Assembly: GCF_019457905.1 (NCBI RefSeq)
Contig: NZ_JAHZSV010000030.1
Span: 1-64,000, forward strand
DNA length: 64,000 nt
Source of the DNA: Flagellimonas abyssi
Lineage (GTDB): Bacteria; Bacteroidota; Bacteroidia; Flavobacteriales; Flavobacteriaceae
Direction of reading: 5' to 3'
The position numbers were made by a program, and so were the translations under genes. This document shows, piece by piece, positions 7,961-18,253 of the stretch (its first letter is position 1; every line of letters begins with the position of its first letter). The notes under the pieces are model-generated. The model did no database searches. It was given only the letters and a program-made list of their open reading frames with translations, and was not told the DNA's origin.

Positions 7961-10063
7961 TTAGTTAATGGTTTCCCCGTTCGTGACGTCTTGTTCGTCC
8001 GGGTTGACAAAAACTAATTTACCATTTTTATTTTCCGTCATCAAAATCATACCTTGACTTTCCACACCACGTAGTTTACGAGGGGCCAAATTAGCAACAA
8101 CGGTTACTTTTTTGCCCACAATGTCCTCGGGTGTAAAGCTATTGGCAATACCGGATACAATGGTCCGGGTATCAAGTCCCATGTCTACCTTTAAAATCAA
8201 AAGTTTATCGGCTTTGGGCATTTTTTCGGCTTCGATAATGGTTCCGACCCGCAAGTCAAGTTTAGCAAAGTCATCAAAAGTGATAGTGTCTTTGAGCGGA
8301 GATGCTTCTTTATCCATTGCACTTGTGCTGAGCGTAGTCGAAGCATTTGCTTTTTTAGTGGCTTCCAATTTATCCAGTTGTTGTTGAATTTCGGTGTCCT
8401 CGATTTTTCTGAAGAGCAGTTCGCTTTTGTTGATGGTGTGTCCTGCTGAAAGTAAGGTTTCTTTTAAACTAACATCATCCCATTCGATAGATTTCTCACC
8501 TTCGTTCGAAATGACATTGAGAATTCCTTTTAATTTCTCCGAAGTAAAAGGTAAAAATGGCTCACTAAGCACTGCCAATCCCGTCGCAATCTGAAGCGCC
8601 ACGAACATAATGGTCTTGACGCGCTCTTCATCGGTTTTTATCAATTTCCACGGTTCTTGATCTGCCAAATATTTGTTGCCCAATCTGGCCAAGTTCATCA
8701 ATTCCTGACTGGCTTCGCGGAAACGGTAGCGTTCCAATGATGTGGAAAGGGTATCCGGAAACGCTTTCAGCGCTTCCAAGGCTTCTTTGTCAACAGCTTT
8801 GAATTCAGCCGGTGCTGGCACAACTCCATCATAATATTTATGCGTCAGCACAGCCACTCGGTTCACAAAGTTTCCAAAAATGGCTACGAGTTCGTTGTTG
8901 TTTCTCGCCTGGAAATCCTTCCACGTAAAATCGTTATCCTTAGTCTCCGGTGCATTTGCCGTCAACGCATAACGAAGTACATCCTGCATATCCGGGAACT
9001 CTTCCAAATACTCGTGCAACCAAACCGCCCAGTTTTTGGAGGTGGAAAGTTTGTTGCCCTCAAGGTTCAGAAACTCATTGGCAGGCACATTGTCAGGCAA
9101 AATAAAATCACCATTGGCCTTTAACATACTTGGGAAGATAATACAGTGGAACACAATATTATCCTTACCGATAAAATGTACCAATTTGGTACTTTCATCT
9201 TTCCAATACGGTTCCCAATCTTTACCTTCACGTTCGGCCCACTCCTTGGTGGATGAAATGTAGCCGATGGGCGCATCGAACCATACATAAAGTACTTTGC
9301 CTTCCCCACCAGCAACAGGTACGGGAATGCCCCAATCCAAATCGCGAGTGACAGCTCTAGGCTTCAAGCCTTCATCTATCCAAGATTTACATTGTCCGTA
9401 CACATTGGGTTTCCAATCGGATTTATGTTCTTCTAGAATCCATTTTTTCAGGAATCCTTCATAGCGGTCCAAAGGCAAAAACCAATGTTTTGTCTTTTTT
9501 AAAGAAGGAACTGTTCCGGTTATGGTGGATTTTGGATGGATAAGGTCCGTAGCATTTAAAGAGGAGCCACAGTTTTCACATTGGTCGCCATAGGCTTCTT
9601 CGTGTCCGCATTTGGGGCAGGTTCCAATGACAAATCGGTCTGCCAAAAACTGTTTGGCCTCATCATCGTACAATTGTTCGGTCTCCTCTTCGATAAAGTC
9701 ACCCTGCTCATACATTTTTTTGAAAAATTCGGAAGCAGTTTCGTGATGAACTTTGGCTGAAGTTCTGGAGTAATTGTCAAAAGAAATACCAAAATCAGCA
9801 AACGATTTTTTGATGATGCTGTGGTACTTGTCTATGATTTCTTTTGGGGTGACACCTTCTTTTTTGGCCTTCATGGAGATGGCCACACCGTGCTCGTCGC
9901 TACCGCAGACAAAGGCCACATCGTTGCCTTTTAACCGTAAATAACGGGAGTAAATGTCTGCAGGAACGTATACGCCGGCCAAGTGCCCAATATGGATAGG
10001 ACCGTTGGTGTAGGGCAGTGCCGCAGTAATAGTGTATCTGGAAGGTGAAGTATTTTGAGCCAT
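7961..10063 (-). CDS. metG: Methionyl-tRNA synthetase
   Basis: 700 residues. It charges tRNA-Met with methionine using ATP. Seen: the class I HIGH motif (PIHIGHL, residues 22-28), a zinc knuckle with Cys 149/152/162/165 (CPKCG...CENCG), the KMSKS-type loop (KLSTS, 338-342), the anticodon-binding region, and a C-terminal EMAP/Trbp111-like tRNA-binding domain ([20 protein letters not shown], about 602-621) that normally supports dimerisation. The linker before that domain (about 572-590, ASTTLSTSA) is encoded by a copy of the dispersed palindromic repeat, see 8326-8345. Confidence 0.97.
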   Translation of the reverse strand: MAQNTSPSRYTITAALPYTNGPIHIGHLAGVYVPADIYSRYLRLKGNDVAFVCGSDEHGVAISMKAKKEGVTPKEIIDKYHSIIKKSFADFGISFDNYSRTSAKVHHETASEFFKKMYEQGDFIEEETEQLYDDEAKQFLADRFVIGTCPKCGHEEAYGDQCENCGSSLNATDLIHPKSTITGTVPSLKKTKHWFLPLDRYEGFLKKWILEEHKSDWKPNVYGQCKSWIDEGLKPRAVTRDLDWGIPVPVAGGEGKVLYVWFDAPIGYISSTKEWAEREGKDWEPYWKDESTKLVHFIGKDNIVFHCIIFPSMLKANGDFILPDNVPANEFLNLEGNKLSTSKNWAVWLHEYLEEFPDMQDVLRYALTANAPETKDNDFTWKDFQARNNNELVAIFGNFVNRVAVLTHKYYDGVVPAPAEFKAVDKEALEALKAFPDTLSTSLERYRFREASQELMNLARLGNKYLADQEPWKLIKTDEERVKTIMFVALQIATGLAVLSEPFLPFTSEKLKGILNVISNEGEKSIEWDDVSLKETLLSAGHTINKSELLFRKIEDTEIQQQLDKLEATKKANASTTLSTSAMDKEASPLKDTITFDDFAKLDLRVGTIIEAEKMPKADKLLILKVDMGLDTRTIVSGIANSFTPEDIVGKKVTVVANLAPRKLRGVESQGMILMTENKNGKLVFVNPDEQDVTNGETIN
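8326..8345. repeat. Palindromic repeat copy inside metG, in frame
   Basis: TGCTGAGCGTAGTCGAAGCA has the core GAGCGtAGTCGAAg of the repeat family seen between genes at 16.7-22.7 kb. Read from the metG strand it encodes ASTTLS within the inter-domain linker. TGCT/AGCA ends pair. Confidence 0.7.
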
Positions 10064-10205
10064 TTAAATCTAATTAGGCCCCAAAAATACTGATTTTAAC
10101 GGGATACACACAAAAAACGAAACCCTTGGAAATGCGACCCTATTTGGGGTGAGGGGTGCATTACCGAAGGGCTTCGAAATAATGGATATCAAAGTGTCCC
10201 GCTTC

Positions 10206-11924
10206 TTACGCAATCATTACTGATTTGCTCATCTTTTTTTCTCCTACGGAGATTCTATAAATATATTTTCCTGTGGATAGGCTATCTCGCATACGCTCCC
10301 GTATATTGATGTCGATTGGACCTTCCATCATCATTTCATTGAACAAGGTGCCAACACGTTGCCCCAAAATATTGAACAGTTCAATGTCCACATGTGCGGC
10401 AACCGGCATTTCTAAATGAATATGTGGGTTCCGTGGAGATGTTGCTGGATATATGGCTGCATGTTGTATGCCATCCAAAATATCTATATCTGGGTTATTG
10501 GGGTCTTGGCTTGGTGGTGTTTCCGGTAGTGTGGGCGGGTCGTTGTCCATGGCAATGTCATCAAAGGTTTCGCCACTACAGTTAAAGCCAAGGTCGATGG
10601 CCTGATAGGGATGGCCCAATAAATGCTGCTCAACGGTTTGCCTTGGTACACATAGCCACTCGGCCAATACGGTGCCATAAAGGTTCCTGAAATCCATGGT
10701 GTATTCCAAGTTACCACGGTTATTGGGTTCGTCCAACGATGGATGTTCGCCTACAAAGGCACTTCCGCTCAATCCAGAACCGAAGAACAGGGTAGGGGCA
10801 GCTTTTCCATGGTCGGTACCATTGGAGCCGTTTTCAAAGATGCGTCGACCAAACTCGGAAAAGGTCATGCTGAGGACATTATCATCTTGCTCGGTGAATG
10901 CCAAATCTTCATAGAAATTATTGATGGCAATGGAAAGATTGGACATCAAACGTTCGTGTACAATGGGCTGATTACCGTGGGTATCAAAACCTCCCAAAGA
11001 GATCATATACACCTTGGTGCCCAAGTTTCCTTTGATCAAACGGGCCAAGAGGGCCAATTGACGAGCAAAGCCATTGTCCTGATATTCTACTTGGTTCTGT
11101 CCCCTCATGTAGGCATCGTGAATGGTGCCTGCATATTCGTAGGTTGTATTGGCAACACCTCGCAAAAAACGGAGTTGGTCGCCATACATACAGTTGTCAA
11201 AAGGAGCATTCTCGATTTCATAGAAAGCACCGGTTTCCGCAATTTGTTCCAACTGGTCCACATTATTGGTCACGAAGGCATAGTTGGTTTCTTCACCTTG
11301 GAAAATCATGTTTGCCAAGTTTCCGATTTGAATGGCAGCGGGAGCAGGTGGAGGAGTAATCAAATAATCGGGATAAAGTTCCTCAAAATGTCTGCCCATC
11401 CATCCTGTATTTTCTCCTGAAAACCCGGTCGTAGTCAAATCCGTATTGGCAAAAATATCGGAGCCGGTAAAGTGGGATAGACTTTGATTTTCATAACCTA
11501 CTCCATGCACAGCCTTGAACTGGCCATTCCCCCAAAGGGATTCCAGGGCGCTCATGTAAGTGGGCACCCCAAAATCGTCGGTAAGTTTTAAGACCTTGCT
11601 TTCTGGGATGTAGATGTTGGGCCTTGCATTCGCATACGTATCATATTGTTGGATCGGGATTACGGTACTAAGTCCGTCGTTTCCGCCAGATAGTCGGATG
11701 AGAATCAGAATATTGTCCGTTTCCGCGGCAGCTACGGCAGCTGTAAGCGGTGAAGGTGAGGAGGCCGAAATAAAATGGCTGCCCAAAAACATGGAACCAG
11801 AACCTGCTATGCCCAGAGCTTGGATAAAGGAACGTCGGCTCCATTTTTTATGTTCTAGATCGTGGCCATCGTGCTCGATGCCTTTGTGAGGGGAATTATC
11901 GTGGGTGTGGTGATTGTCGCACAT
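10206..11924 (-). CDS. DUF1501 secreted protein with T9SS sorting tail
   Basis: 572 residues from ATG 11924 (MCDNHHTHD...); the frame is open further upstream, but that part overlaps the preceding gene. A twin-arginine motif (SRRSFI, residues 29-34) precedes a hydrophobic stretch, suggesting Tat export of a folded, perhaps cofactor-bearing protein. The DUF1501 body has LIRLSGGNDGLS, typical of this sulfatase/alkaline-phosphatase-like family. The last about 75 residues (FNILGQRV...GKYIYRISVG) match a type IX secretion C-terminal sorting domain. It is 10 bases downstream of the DUF1800 gene. The pair is widespread but the biochemical role is not established. Confidence 0.9.
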   Translation of the reverse strand: MCDNHHTHDNSPHKGIEHDGHDLEHKKWSRRSFIQALGIAGSGSMFLGSHFISASSPSPLTAAVAAAETDNILILIRLSGGNDGLSTVIPIQQYDTYANARPNIYIPESKVLKLTDDFGVPTYMSALESLWGNGQFKAVHGVGYENQSLSHFTGSDIFANTDLTTTGFSGENTGWMGRHFEELYPDYLITPPPAPAAIQIGNLANMIFQGEETNYAFVTNNVDQLEQIAETGAFYEIENAPFDNCMYGDQLRFLRGVANTTYEYAGTIHDAYMRGQNQVEYQDNGFARQLALLARLIKGNLGTKVYMISLGGFDTHGNQPIVHERLMSNLSIAINNFYEDLAFTEQDDNVLSMTFSEFGRRIFENGSNGTDHGKAAPTLFFGSGLSGSAFVGEHPSLDEPNNRGNLEYTMDFRNLYGTVLAEWLCVPRQTVEQHLLGHPYQAIDLGFNCSGETFDDIAMDNDPPTLPETPPSQDPNNPDIDILDGIQHAAIYPATSPRNPHIHLEMPVAAHVDIELFNILGQRVGTLFNEMMMEGPIDINIRERMRDSLSTGKYIYRISVGEKKMSKSVMIA

Positions 11925-11934
11925 GGTGATGGGG

Positions 11935-13431
11935 TTATTTGAGTTGAAATTCGGGTTCTCTGGATAAGTGACGGAGTAAAAGATATACCTGTGAAGGCCC
12001 TGTTTCCCATCCAAGTAAAGTCCATGAAGGAGTTGTCCCACCTTCATAATAATTAACGTCTACATCGCTCCTAAATGCAAGATATGCCCTTTGATAGTCT
12101 GTTTCGGTCAACAAACCTTTAGGCACAAATTTTTCAATAATGGGTTTTGCAACTTCATCAGGGTTATTACTTGTAAGTCCAGCATTGCCCGAAAGCTCCA
12201 AGCCCAAGTCTCTGAACTGTTCTGGGTTGTTCTGGTAAAAACGTTGCAAGTAGAACTCTACGGTCAACCATCGACCTATAAAGAAATTGGTGTTGATCCA
12301 AGTTCGGTCCCGTTGCCAACCTTCCACTTCGGGAGGCTGAAAAAATCGTTGTCCGATCAATGCACATGAATCTATAATGTTAATAATGGTCATGTCATCG
12401 TAAGTGAACCCTGTTTCTTTCAAAAGGTTGAAATACAGATCCGCCGGACTTTTAATAATGACCCCGATGGCGGTTTCATCAAAAAAGTGCTGACTTTTAA
12501 ACAGTTGTCGAAGTACTGGGGCAATTTCAAACCCACTGCTGATAAAGGTCTGGGCCATACCATCGATAATCTGTGGGGCAATTCCACCTTCATCATTAGT
12601 AGAATCTGGGTGGACAAAGAACTCGTATAATTTTTTACAGATAAACCATCCTATCTCATCCGGTCTTTCATTAAAAAGAATATCCATTACATCGTCGTAG
12701 CCCCAATTTCCAGTTTGCCCGAATATGGTTTTGTTCTCCGTATTGAACTCAGTGGGGTCAAAGGTAACCGCAGTACATCCCTCTTCACCACGTTCGGTAT
12801 ATCCGGACAGGGCTTTGGACGTCTCAATGATGTCTTCTTCCGTGTAATTGTTCCCTTCTCCCAAGGTGAAAAGCTCGTATAGTTCACGGGCATAATTCTC
12901 ATTGGGATTGTTTCCTCGGTTTCGTACACCGTCCAAATAATAGAGCATGGCACTGGTAAGCCCAATTTCACTGGTGAATGTCTTAAAGTTTCCCAGGGCA
13001 TTGCGTTGCAAGCAATTGATGTAATAGTACAAGAACCCAGGACAGTTATAAGTTTCCAATTGTGTGACAAAGTGGTTGCTCCAGAAGAAACTGAGTCTGT
13101 CCAGCAACTCATTGTTAACGAGAGCGTTACCGTAAGCCGTCGTAAGGTCATCGATTTGGCCGTTTCTCATTTGCCGGGCAAGGTCATCGTCGGCCGGATA
13201 GTTTGCATTGTTCCAATCTGCCCATTCCGGTGCAGGAATCGTTGGGGCGGCGAGTGCTTGATTGACCAAGTTGTCTACAAGGGCGTCGGCCGATTGTCCA
13301 ACAGCGGCATTAATGGTCTGCACAGAGGCACTAAAACCGAGCCTTCGGTACAAGTGGGCGGCACGTACCTCGTCCAATGGAGTTGTGTACGGCGCCAAGG
13401 TTGAGGAATTACAATTGATAAAGTACTCCAT
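11935..13431 (-). CDS. DUF1800 family protein
   Basis: 498 residues. The N-terminus has the family signature around HLYRRLGFSAS, and the middle contains NYARELYELFTLGEGNNYTEEDI, a hallmark of DUF1800. No obvious signal peptide is seen. DUF1800 genes almost always precede a DUF1501 gene, as here (10-base gap), and the two products are presumed to work together at the cell surface. Molecular function is unknown. Confidence 0.9.
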   Translation of the reverse strand: MEYFINCNSSTLAPYTTPLDEVRAAHLYRRLGFSASVQTINAAVGQSADALVDNLVNQALAAPTIPAPEWADWNNANYPADDDLARQMRNGQIDDLTTAYGNALVNNELLDRLSFFWSNHFVTQLETYNCPGFLYYYINCLQRNALGNFKTFTSEIGLTSAMLYYLDGVRNRGNNPNENYARELYELFTLGEGNNYTEEDIIETSKALSGYTERGEEGCTAVTFDPTEFNTENKTIFGQTGNWGYDDVMDILFNERPDEIGWFICKKLYEFFVHPDSTNDEGGIAPQIIDGMAQTFISSGFEIAPVLRQLFKSQHFFDETAIGVIIKSPADLYFNLLKETGFTYDDMTIINIIDSCALIGQRFFQPPEVEGWQRDRTWINTNFFIGRWLTVEFYLQRFYQNNPEQFRDLGLELSGNAGLTSNNPDEVAKPIIEKFVPKGLLTETDYQRAYLAFRSDVDVNYYEGGTTPSWTLLGWETGPSQVYLLLRHLSREPEFQLK

Positions 13432-13598
13432 AGCAATGTCTGGCGTTATTTTGGTACATAGTGGGGCAACTATATGCTTATGCTAGTGTTGGATGTGGTT
13501 CAATTGAGCCAACAAATTACAATCTTAACGCTCTGAAGTCCGTGAACGACCAAATTTTTCGATGAAATGCATAATTTTTTTGGATTTTTACAAATTGT

Positions 13599-13958
13599 AT
13601 GGCAGATCATAACACATTCGGAAAACTAGGAGAACAAAAAGCAGTGGGTTTTTTGAAAGCTTCCGGCTATGAAGTAAGGGCAATTAATTATCGCTATTTA
13701 AAAGCTGAGGTCGATATTATTGCAATGAAAAACAACCTCTTGGTCATAGTTGAGGTAAAGTCAAGAAAAACAAGGTTTCTCAAGGAAATTTCGGAAGTGA
13801 TTTCTGCTAAAAAAATTAAACTTTTAGTGTTAGCGGCCAATCATTATTTGGAGGAAAACAATTTAGATGTGGAAGTCCGATTTGATGTTGTCACGGTAAT
13901 CCAAAAAGGCGAAAAATTTGAAATTGAGCACTTTGAAAATGCGTTCTATCATTTTTAA
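13599..13958 (+). CDS. YraN/UPF0102 family nuclease-like protein
   Basis: 119 residues. It contains the restriction-endonuclease-like core of UPF0102: an N-terminal GKLGEQKAVGFL helix, then EVDIIAMKNNLLVIVEVKSR (D...EVK catalytic-type triad). The family is linked to Holliday-junction or DNA processing by fold similarity, but its role is unproven. It is divergent from the DUF1800 gene and 52 bases before the next plus-strand gene. Confidence 0.9.
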   Translation: MADHNTFGKLGEQKAVGFLKASGYEVRAINYRYLKAEVDIIAMKNNLLVIVEVKSRKTRFLKEISEVISAKKIKLLVLAANHYLEENNLDVEVRFDVVTVIQKGEKFEIEHFENAFYHF

Positions 13959-14010
13959 CCATTTGTTTGTTTTGTAACAATATGTTATTTTTGTTCAAAA
14001 TCAACCGATA

Positions 14011-14670
14011 ATGAAAACAATATCTGCTGTAGTAGAACATTACATCAAGAAAAAGCCTTTTTTGCAGACCGCATTGGCACAAGGGATTATCAATTTGACT
14101 TCTTTGTCCCGACAGATCAAACCTGAAATTGCCGAAGAGCTGGGCAAAGATGTAAAAGATGGCGCTATAGTGATGGCCCTTAAACGTTTGTCGGATGATC
14201 TTGAGTTCAGGGCAACCCATAAAATCGTAAAAGTACTCAAGAACATCGGGGAGATTACCGTGCGTTCCAACCTTACGGACTACACCTTTTTGGCTTCGGA
14301 CACTATTTTGCAACAACAAGCTCGATTGTTGGAGGAAGTGAATGCCAATCAAGATGTTTTTTATACGTCTTCACGTGGTGTGAACGAAATCAATATTGTG
14401 ATCAGCAATGTGATGGATGGTGTAGTGGAGAAGTACTTTAAAATGGAACGCTGCACACAAAAAGCGGAGGGGCTGTCCTCCATTACCGTGAAGTTGCCCG
14501 CAGAGAACGTCTCGGTTCCTGGAATCTACTACTTCATCTTTCAGCGATTGGCTTGGGAAGGCATTGTTCTCTACGAGGTCATCTCTACGACCAATGAGTT
14601 TACCATTTTGGTGAACGATGAACAGGTAGACGTTGCTTTCAAAACCATCAAGGATTTAAAATCATTATAA
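14011..14670 (+). CDS. Conserved protein, possible ACT-like C-terminal domain
   Basis: 219 residues, soluble, no signal peptide. The N-terminal half is helical and looks like a winged-helix regulator (LAQGIINLTSLSRQIKPEIAE). The C-terminal half (NEINIVISNVMDG ... VPGIYYFIFQRLAWEGIVLYEVISTTNEFTILV) has the beta-alpha-beta pattern of aspartokinase-type ACT domains. This suggests an amino-acid-sensing regulator, but that is inference. It lies between yraN and a membrane protein, all on the plus strand. Confidence 0.7.
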   Translation: MKTISAVVEHYIKKKPFLQTALAQGIINLTSLSRQIKPEIAEELGKDVKDGAIVMALKRLSDDLEFRATHKIVKVLKNIGEITVRSNLTDYTFLASDTILQQQARLLEEVNANQDVFYTSSRGVNEINIVISNVMDGVVEKYFKMERCTQKAEGLSSITVKLPAENVSVPGIYYFIFQRLAWEGIVLYEVISTTNEFTILVNDEQVDVAFKTIKDLKSL

Positions 14671-14743
14671 TTTAAGATTCCTTTTCTCGGTCTAAACTAA
14701 AACGAAATCTTCTTCGTTCTAGAAAAAGACACTTTTTGGAAAA

Positions 14744-16726
14744 ATGACCAAAAAAAGGATTCTTTTCGGTTTGTTGGGCCTGTTTGTGCTGTACTTGTGC
14801 TATTTGGCCTATATTTTTATTCTATCTCCCAAGACCAATCTTCAGTCCATTTATCTGATTCCGAAGGATGCAGTTTTCATTATTGAATCGGAACAGCCCG
14901 TGGAAAGTTGGGAAAAAGTCAGCCAAAGTGAAGGTTGGCACCACCTCAAAAAGAACGATTATTTTTCAGAGCTTACCGAGAACATTCAAAAGGTGGATAC
15001 GATTTTCAATGATAACCACAAGTTGTTCGAGTTTTTCGATAATCGTTCCCTGTTCATTTCCATCCATATGATTTCCCCGAAGGATTATGGAATTTTCTAC
15101 GTGCTGGATTTGAAGCGCATTGCCAAACTGCAACTGCTCAAAACCTATTTGAACACTTTACTGGACGATGGCTATGTGCTGAGCAAACGGATTTACCACG
15201 AACACGAGATTTTAGAAGTGCACAATCGTGAGAGCAAGGAAACGATGTATCTGGCCTTCATCAAAAACCAGTTGGTGGCCTCGTATACCCACACCTTGGT
15301 AGAGGCTTCCATAGATCAGTATGAGGAACCTGTGCTTGGCCGAAACCTTAATTTTTTGGAAATCAACCGAAAAGTGGGCCACGAAGATCTCTTCCGAATG
15401 TATGTGCAATACCATTATTTTGATGATTACGTTAAAATGTATTCCGATAAACCTTCCGATTGGGTAAACCGTGTAAGTGAAAACTTTTTGTTCTCTGGAT
15501 TTTATTTTGATTTGGACGAGAACAGCACATTGACCGCCAATGGATACACCAACATTAGCGCCGTAAACGAATACTATTTGGAGGCGTTGCAAAAATCGGG
15601 CACCGCGGAACGCTCCATTCCCCAAGTGGCGCCGAACAGCACGGCACTTTATATCAGCTATGGATTTGATAGTTTTTCTGAGTTCTACAAGAATTTTGAG
15701 ATGGTCCAGCAGAACGATCCCGAACAGTTCGAGAGCTATCAAAAGGGAATTGCCAAAGTGGAAAAATTCCTAAAGATTGATGTAAAAGAGAATTTTGTAA
15801 GTTGGATTGGTGACGAAATTGGCGTGCTTCAGATTAAATCCCACATTACTAAAGGTAAAAATGATGTGGCGCTGGTGCTCAAAGCCAATGATGCGGAAGA
15901 TGCCAAGACCAATTTGGATTTTGTGGTGGAGCAGATCCGTAAAAAGACGCCTGTAAAGTTCAAGGCGGTCAACTATAAGGATTATGAAATCAACTTTTTG
16001 TCCATCAAGGGTTTCTTTAAGATGTTGTTGGGCGGTAGGTTTGATGAGTTTGACAAACCTTACTTTACCCAAATTGATGACTTTGTGATTTTTAGTGACA
16101 GTCCCAATACCCTAAAGGGTATAATTGATAAAGTATCGGAGGGCGATATCCTGGCGACTTCGGAGGAGTTCAAAAATTTTGATGAACAATTCGATTCAGA
16201 GTCCACGGTGTTTGTTTACAGCAATGTGCCTTTGTTGTTTGATAATATGTACGCTCTGGCCGATGCATCTACCAAACAAAAAATGCGGAAGAACAAGGAT
16301 TTTATTATCTGCTTCCCCCAAGTAGGATTGCAATTGTCCCCAGAAGATGACTTGTTTGAAAGCATATTGGTGCTCAATTATCAGGATGTGAAAGAGGTGA
16401 AAAAGGCGATGGATATGGCCCAACCCGAGACTGAAGTTGTGACCACAAATCAAAGTACAGCATCCACAGAAATCACTGATGCGGTTTTTGATTTAAGGCC
16501 CATTTACCCCAATGATTTGAATGCCAAGTCCTTTAGTAAAAAATATGCCAACGGGAACATTCGGTTTCAGGTGGATTTAAAGGATGGCCTAAAGCACGGT
16601 CGTTACGAAGCATTCTATCCCGACGGCACCCAAAAAATCCGTGGCCGTTTCCGCAATGATGAGCAAGTGGGCACTTGGCGCTATTACAACAAAGAGGGTG
16701 ATCAGGTTCATAAAAAACGGTTTTAG
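14744..16726 (+). CDS. Membrane-anchored protein with MORN/YwqK-like tail
   Basis: 660 residues. One N-terminal membrane anchor (about residues 7-27, FGLLGLFVLYLCYLAYIFIL) is followed by a long extracytoplasmic region resembling Bacteroidota DUF3352-type proteins. After a Thr/Ser-rich linker (about 563-575) comes a short tail (YANGNIRFQVDLKDGLKHGR ... GRFRNDEQVGTWRYYN) with two MORN-variant (YwqK-type) repeats. The function is unknown. A block of dispersed repeats follows the stop codon. Confidence 0.75.
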   Translation: MTKKRILFGLLGLFVLYLCYLAYIFILSPKTNLQSIYLIPKDAVFIIESEQPVESWEKVSQSEGWHHLKKNDYFSELTENIQKVDTIFNDNHKLFEFFDNRSLFISIHMISPKDYGIFYVLDLKRIAKLQLLKTYLNTLLDDGYVLSKRIYHEHEILEVHNRESKETMYLAFIKNQLVASYTHTLVEASIDQYEEPVLGRNLNFLEINRKVGHEDLFRMYVQYHYFDDYVKMYSDKPSDWVNRVSENFLFSGFYFDLDENSTLTANGYTNISAVNEYYLEALQKSGTAERSIPQVAPNSTALYISYGFDSFSEFYKNFEMVQQNDPEQFESYQKGIAKVEKFLKIDVKENFVSWIGDEIGVLQIKSHITKGKNDVALVLKANDAEDAKTNLDFVVEQIRKKTPVKFKAVNYKDYEINFLSIKGFFKMLLGGRFDEFDKPYFTQIDDFVIFSDSPNTLKGIIDKVSEGDILATSEEFKNFDEQFDSESTVFVYSNVPLLFDNMYALADASTKQKMRKNKDFIICFPQVGLQLSPEDDLFESILVLNYQDVKEVKKAMDMAQPETEVVTTNQSTASTEITDAVFDLRPIYPNDLNAKSFSKKYANGNIRFQVDLKDGLKHGRYEAFYPDGTQKIRGRFRNDEQVGTWRYYNKEGDQVHKKRF

Positions 16727-16735
16727 CAGTACTGT

Positions 16736-16855
16736 CATTCTTTACGGATGCTGAACGCTGGTCATTGAGCGAAGTCGAAATGACCATAAGTGCTAATTGT
16801 CATTTCGAACGCAGTGAGAAATCTGATTTGTCATTCTGAGCGCCGCGAAGAATCT
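16736..16855. repeat. Cluster of palindromic dispersed repeats
   Basis: Three units lie in tandem. 16760-16785 has GGTCAT/ATGACC ends around TGAGCGAAGTCGAA. 16798-16824 is the TGTCATTTCGAA...GAGAAATCT form. 16828-16855 is the TGTCATTCTGAGCG...CGAAGAATCT form. The first 48 bases (16736-16783) recur as a direct repeat at 18095-18142 with three mismatches, so the block brackets the serine hydrolase gene. Confidence 0.85.
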
Positions 16856-16933
16856 ATAAAAATATCCTTTGAATTGACAAAGGCTAAATTCCCCAACAAT
16901 CACTACCTTTCTGGTCCAAACCAAACCTCAAAA

Positions 16934-18091
16934 ATGAAAAACACCCTAGTTGCAGCAGCACTTCTTGTTGCGTTCACCACAACCTTTACTGTCAACGCCC
17001 AAAAAATCAATTTCCCACAACGCTACGAAACGTGGAAAGCTGCAGAAAAGGGACAATTTAAATGGAATCAAGAAGCTTTGGATAAGGCGGTAGAATACGC
17101 CAATGCCAATGAATATTCAGGTTCCAGAGATTTGCGTATTGCCATATTGGAAGGCTTCAAACATGAACCTTTTCATCAAATTCTGGGGCCTACCAAAAAG
17201 CGAGGCGGTCCAGCAGGTATGATTATGAAAAATGGCTACCTGCTGGCTTCTTGGGGAGACACCAAACGTGTGGATATGACTTTCAGTGTCACCAAAAGCT
17301 TTTTATCCACTGTTGCTGGACTGGCCGAAGACCAAGGTTTGATCAACGATACCAAGGATAAAGTGGGGGACTACATTTGGGATGGAACTTTTGATGGTGC
17401 GCACAACTCCAAAATAACTTGGGAACACCTATTGCAACAAAATTCAGACTGGTCAGGGGAATTGTGGGGCGGTAAGGATTGGGCGGACCGTCCACCGAGT
17501 GAAGGTGGTCTGGACGATTGGAAATTCCGAAAGCTCAACGAACCCGGTACGGTAATGGAGTACAACGATGTTCGCGTAAACGTATTGGCCTATTCGTTGA
17601 CCCATGTGTGGAGAAAACCGCTGCCCATGGTCCTCAAAGAAGAGGTGATGGATAAGATCGGGGCGACCACAACTTGGCGTTGGTTTGGCTACGAAGATGC
17701 TTGGACCGTAGTCGATGGGATACAGATGAAATCCGTGACCGGTGGTGGGCACTCTGGAGCTGGACTTTTTATCTCCACAGAGGATATGGCCCGTTTTGGA
17801 ACACTTTTTTTAAACAATGGTATATGGGAAAATGAGAAAATCATCAGCGAAGATTGGATCAAAAAAGCCACTACGCCTTCTGTGCCCAATGTGAATTATG
17901 GCTATATGTGGTGGCTGAACCAACAAGGAGGACGCCACTGGGATGGTGTTCCCGAACATGTGTTCTACGCCGCAGGTTTTGGAGGCAACTTTATTGTGGT
18001 GGATCAAAAAAGTGGTTTGGTCATTGTGACGCGCTGGCTGGAACCTTCAAAAATCGGGGAGTTTGTGAAGCAGGTGTATGAGGCTTTTTAA
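16934..18091 (+). CDS. Class C beta-lactamase-like serine hydrolase
   Basis: 385 residues from ATG 16934, which gives a proper signal peptide (MKNTLVAAALLVAF...NAQ). The frame stays open back to 16790, but that extension translates the repeat cluster and is rejected. Catalytic motifs: SVTK (Ser118-Lys121), YND (Tyr210) and HSG (273-275). Family members are exported esterases, D-aminopeptidases or beta-lactamase relatives; the substrate cannot be called. The gene is bracketed by near-identical repeat blocks (16736-16855 and 18095-18250), which may reflect past insertion as a unit. Confidence 0.9.
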   Translation: MKNTLVAAALLVAFTTTFTVNAQKINFPQRYETWKAAEKGQFKWNQEALDKAVEYANANEYSGSRDLRIAILEGFKHEPFHQILGPTKKRGGPAGMIMKNGYLLASWGDTKRVDMTFSVTKSFLSTVAGLAEDQGLINDTKDKVGDYIWDGTFDGAHNSKITWEHLLQQNSDWSGELWGGKDWADRPPSEGGLDDWKFRKLNEPGTVMEYNDVRVNVLAYSLTHVWRKPLPMVLKEEVMDKIGATTTWRWFGYEDAWTVVDGIQMKSVTGGGHSGAGLFISTEDMARFGTLFLNNGIWENEKIISEDWIKKATTPSVPNVNYGYMWWLNQQGGRHWDGVPEHVFYAAGFGGNFIVVDQKSGLVIVTRWLEPSKIGEFVKQVYEAF

Positions 18092-18094
18092 ATT

Positions 18095-18250
18095 CATTCT
18101 GTGCGGATGCTGAGCGCTGGTCATTGAGCGAAGTCGAAATGAGTCGAAGTATGACACGGAATCTTGGCTACTTGGGATTTCTCGTCGCTACGCTCTGTCG
18201 AAATGACTACGAGTGCTTACTTGTCATTTCGAACGGATGTGAGAAATCTA
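18095..18250. repeat. Cluster of dispersed repeats after the serine hydrolase
   Basis: 18095-18142 matches 16736-16783 at 45 of 48 positions. It is followed by a TTTCTCGTCGCTACGCTC...CGAAATGAC unit (about 18178-18206) and a TGTCATTTCGAACGGATGTGAGAAATCT-like unit (about 18221-18248). The block fills the whole gap between the hydrolase and mfd stop codons. Confidence 0.85.
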
Positions 18251-18253
18251 ATC

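Noticed and set aside
10743..11420. 225-codon plus-strand frame
   Set aside because: Antisense to the DUF1501 gene, no independent support.
16790..16933. 48-codon N-terminal extension of the serine hydrolase
   Set aside because: It translates dispersed repeats (peptide CHSERREESI). A normal signal peptide starts at ATG 16934.
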